DNA from: Bacillota bacterium
GTDB taxonomy: Bacteria; Bacillota; Clostridia; DSM-8532
Assembly (NCBI GenBank): GCA_023446675.1
Contig: JAEXPO010000302.1
Location: 1 to 6,322, forward strand
DNA: 6,322 bases
Direction of reading: 5' to 3'
Below are positions 5,710-6,322 of the stretch, piece by piece; the first letter of the stretch is position 1, and every line of letters starts with the position of its first letter. Position numbers and translations under genes: made by a program. Under the pieces are notes generated by a model, which worked only from the letters and a program-made list of their open reading frames with translations, was not told where the DNA came from and searched no databases.

Positions 5710-6322
5710 TTAGAAGGATCCCGCCTTCCTCCCGTTTGATTTTTCAGCAGCAGCCAGCCGTTCATACAGCTTATACAGGGCATGGAATTCTCCGCTGTAA
5801 TTGGCATGCCATGGTTTCTTCTTGCCGCAAAAATGGAGAATCACCGTATTGGCCATGATATAGTCCATATTTATACGGCTCTTGCTCAGTAAACGGTAAT
5901 ACTTATAATAGCGCGTATCAAAATTATAATGAATCTCATTGAGCTTGCCTATACTCCTGGCATACAATGAGTTAAGAATATCCTGATCAGGAAGAATGAG
6001 CCTGCTTCGGTTTTTGACAACAAAATCAAAAATCTCTTCCTCCCGGACAAGCTCCCGCTGCCTTTCAAGATTCATCATCAACACGCCGGAATTGTAGTAT
6101 TCCTCTATTTCATAATCCATCAGGCGAAGCTTATTAATTTCCTTAATCGTGGTGATACGGCGGTAGGCAGCACCAAAAAGCTTATCCGTCAAATCCATAT
6201 TATAAAGTGAGTCAACAGGATTGATAACAAGTATGTCCGGATCCAGATATAAAATGCGATCCAGGTTTTCAGGCAGGTATTTAAAGGCCAGAAGGCGGTA
6301 ATACATCTCCTTGGTGTAATGA
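5710..6322 (-). CDS. Glycosyltransferase family 8 protein, 5' end outside window
   Basis: The C-terminal part (about 203 residues visible) of a GT8 family (RfaJ/GspA-like) retaining glycosyltransferase, which would transfer a sugar from a nucleotide-sugar donor to a surface glycan or lipid acceptor. The frame stays open through the window edge (H-Y-T-K-E before the first visible Met at 6306), so that Met is not the true start, and roughly the first 80 residues with the N-terminal nucleotide-binding strands are missing. Visible family marks are RLLAFKYLPENLDRILYLD, the metal-binding DPD (22-24 from that Met), YNSGVLMMNL at 71-80, PDQDILN at 106-112, and the HFCGKKKPWH motif at 158-167, which carries the C-terminal metal-binding His and the Lys of GT8 enzymes. 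The tail is lysine/arginine-rich. The stop lies 4 bases before the VTT gene. Sugar and acceptor cannot be determined. Confidence 0.9.
   Translation of the reverse strand, partial: HYTKEMYYRLLAFKYLPENLDRILYLDPDILVINPVDSLYNMDLTDKLFGAAYRRITTIKEINKLRLMDYEIEEYYNSGVLMMNLERQRELVREEEIFDFVVKNRSRLILPDQDILNSLYARSIGKLNEIHYNFDTRYYKYYRLLSKSRINMDYIMANTVILHFCGKKKPWHANYSGEFHALYKLYERLAAAEKSNGRKAGSF

Noticed and set aside
5706..5807. N-terminal 34-codon extension of the VTT protein
   Set aside because: It overlaps the conserved C-terminus of the glycosyltransferase in another frame, is polar and cysteine-containing unlike the family, and its ATGs lack ribosome-binding sites.

Overview
The window looks like a piece of a low- to mid-GC Gram-positive chromosome, most likely from the class Clostridia (Bacillota). 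The reasons are purine-rich Shine-Dalgarno sites, the protein families present, and tandem M42 peptidases; the genus cannot be read from the sequence. Every supported gene lies on the minus strand, so transcription runs from the high to the low coordinates.

The upstream half (about 6322 down to 3476) is a tightly packed envelope-lipid gene string. It holds the 3' part of a family 8 glycosyltransferase that runs off the window edge, then a TVP38/TMEM64 (VTT-domain, DedA-superfamily-like) membrane protein starting 4 bases after the glycosyltransferase stop, then a cardiolipin synthase with two HKD motifs whose reading frame opens 1 base after the VTT stop. The spacing implies one transcript and translational coupling. 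The likely theme is membrane lipid synthesis, lipid movement and surface glycosylation.

The AT-rich gap at 3343-3475 separates the two gene groups. It contains a plausible minus-strand promoter, a 9-bp inverted repeat whose proximal arm contains the predicted -35 box, a 9-bp direct repeat, four copies of CTATTT and a small leader hairpin. This is the most structured non-coding DNA in the window.

The downstream half (3306 down to 98) carries three consecutive, divergent M42-family metallo-aminopeptidases. All three keep the complete two-metal active site, and they differ at several active-site and flanking positions. They probably form one operon for the last steps of peptide breakdown in the cytoplasm, and may form homo- or hetero-oligomeric TET-type particles. 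A hairpin overlaps the stop codon of the first one, and another possible hairpin lies after the third at the window edge.

I found no tRNA, rRNA, CRISPR array or mobile element. No clearly new system is visible; the regulatory gap at 3343-3475 and the three-paralogue peptidase cluster deserve the second look.
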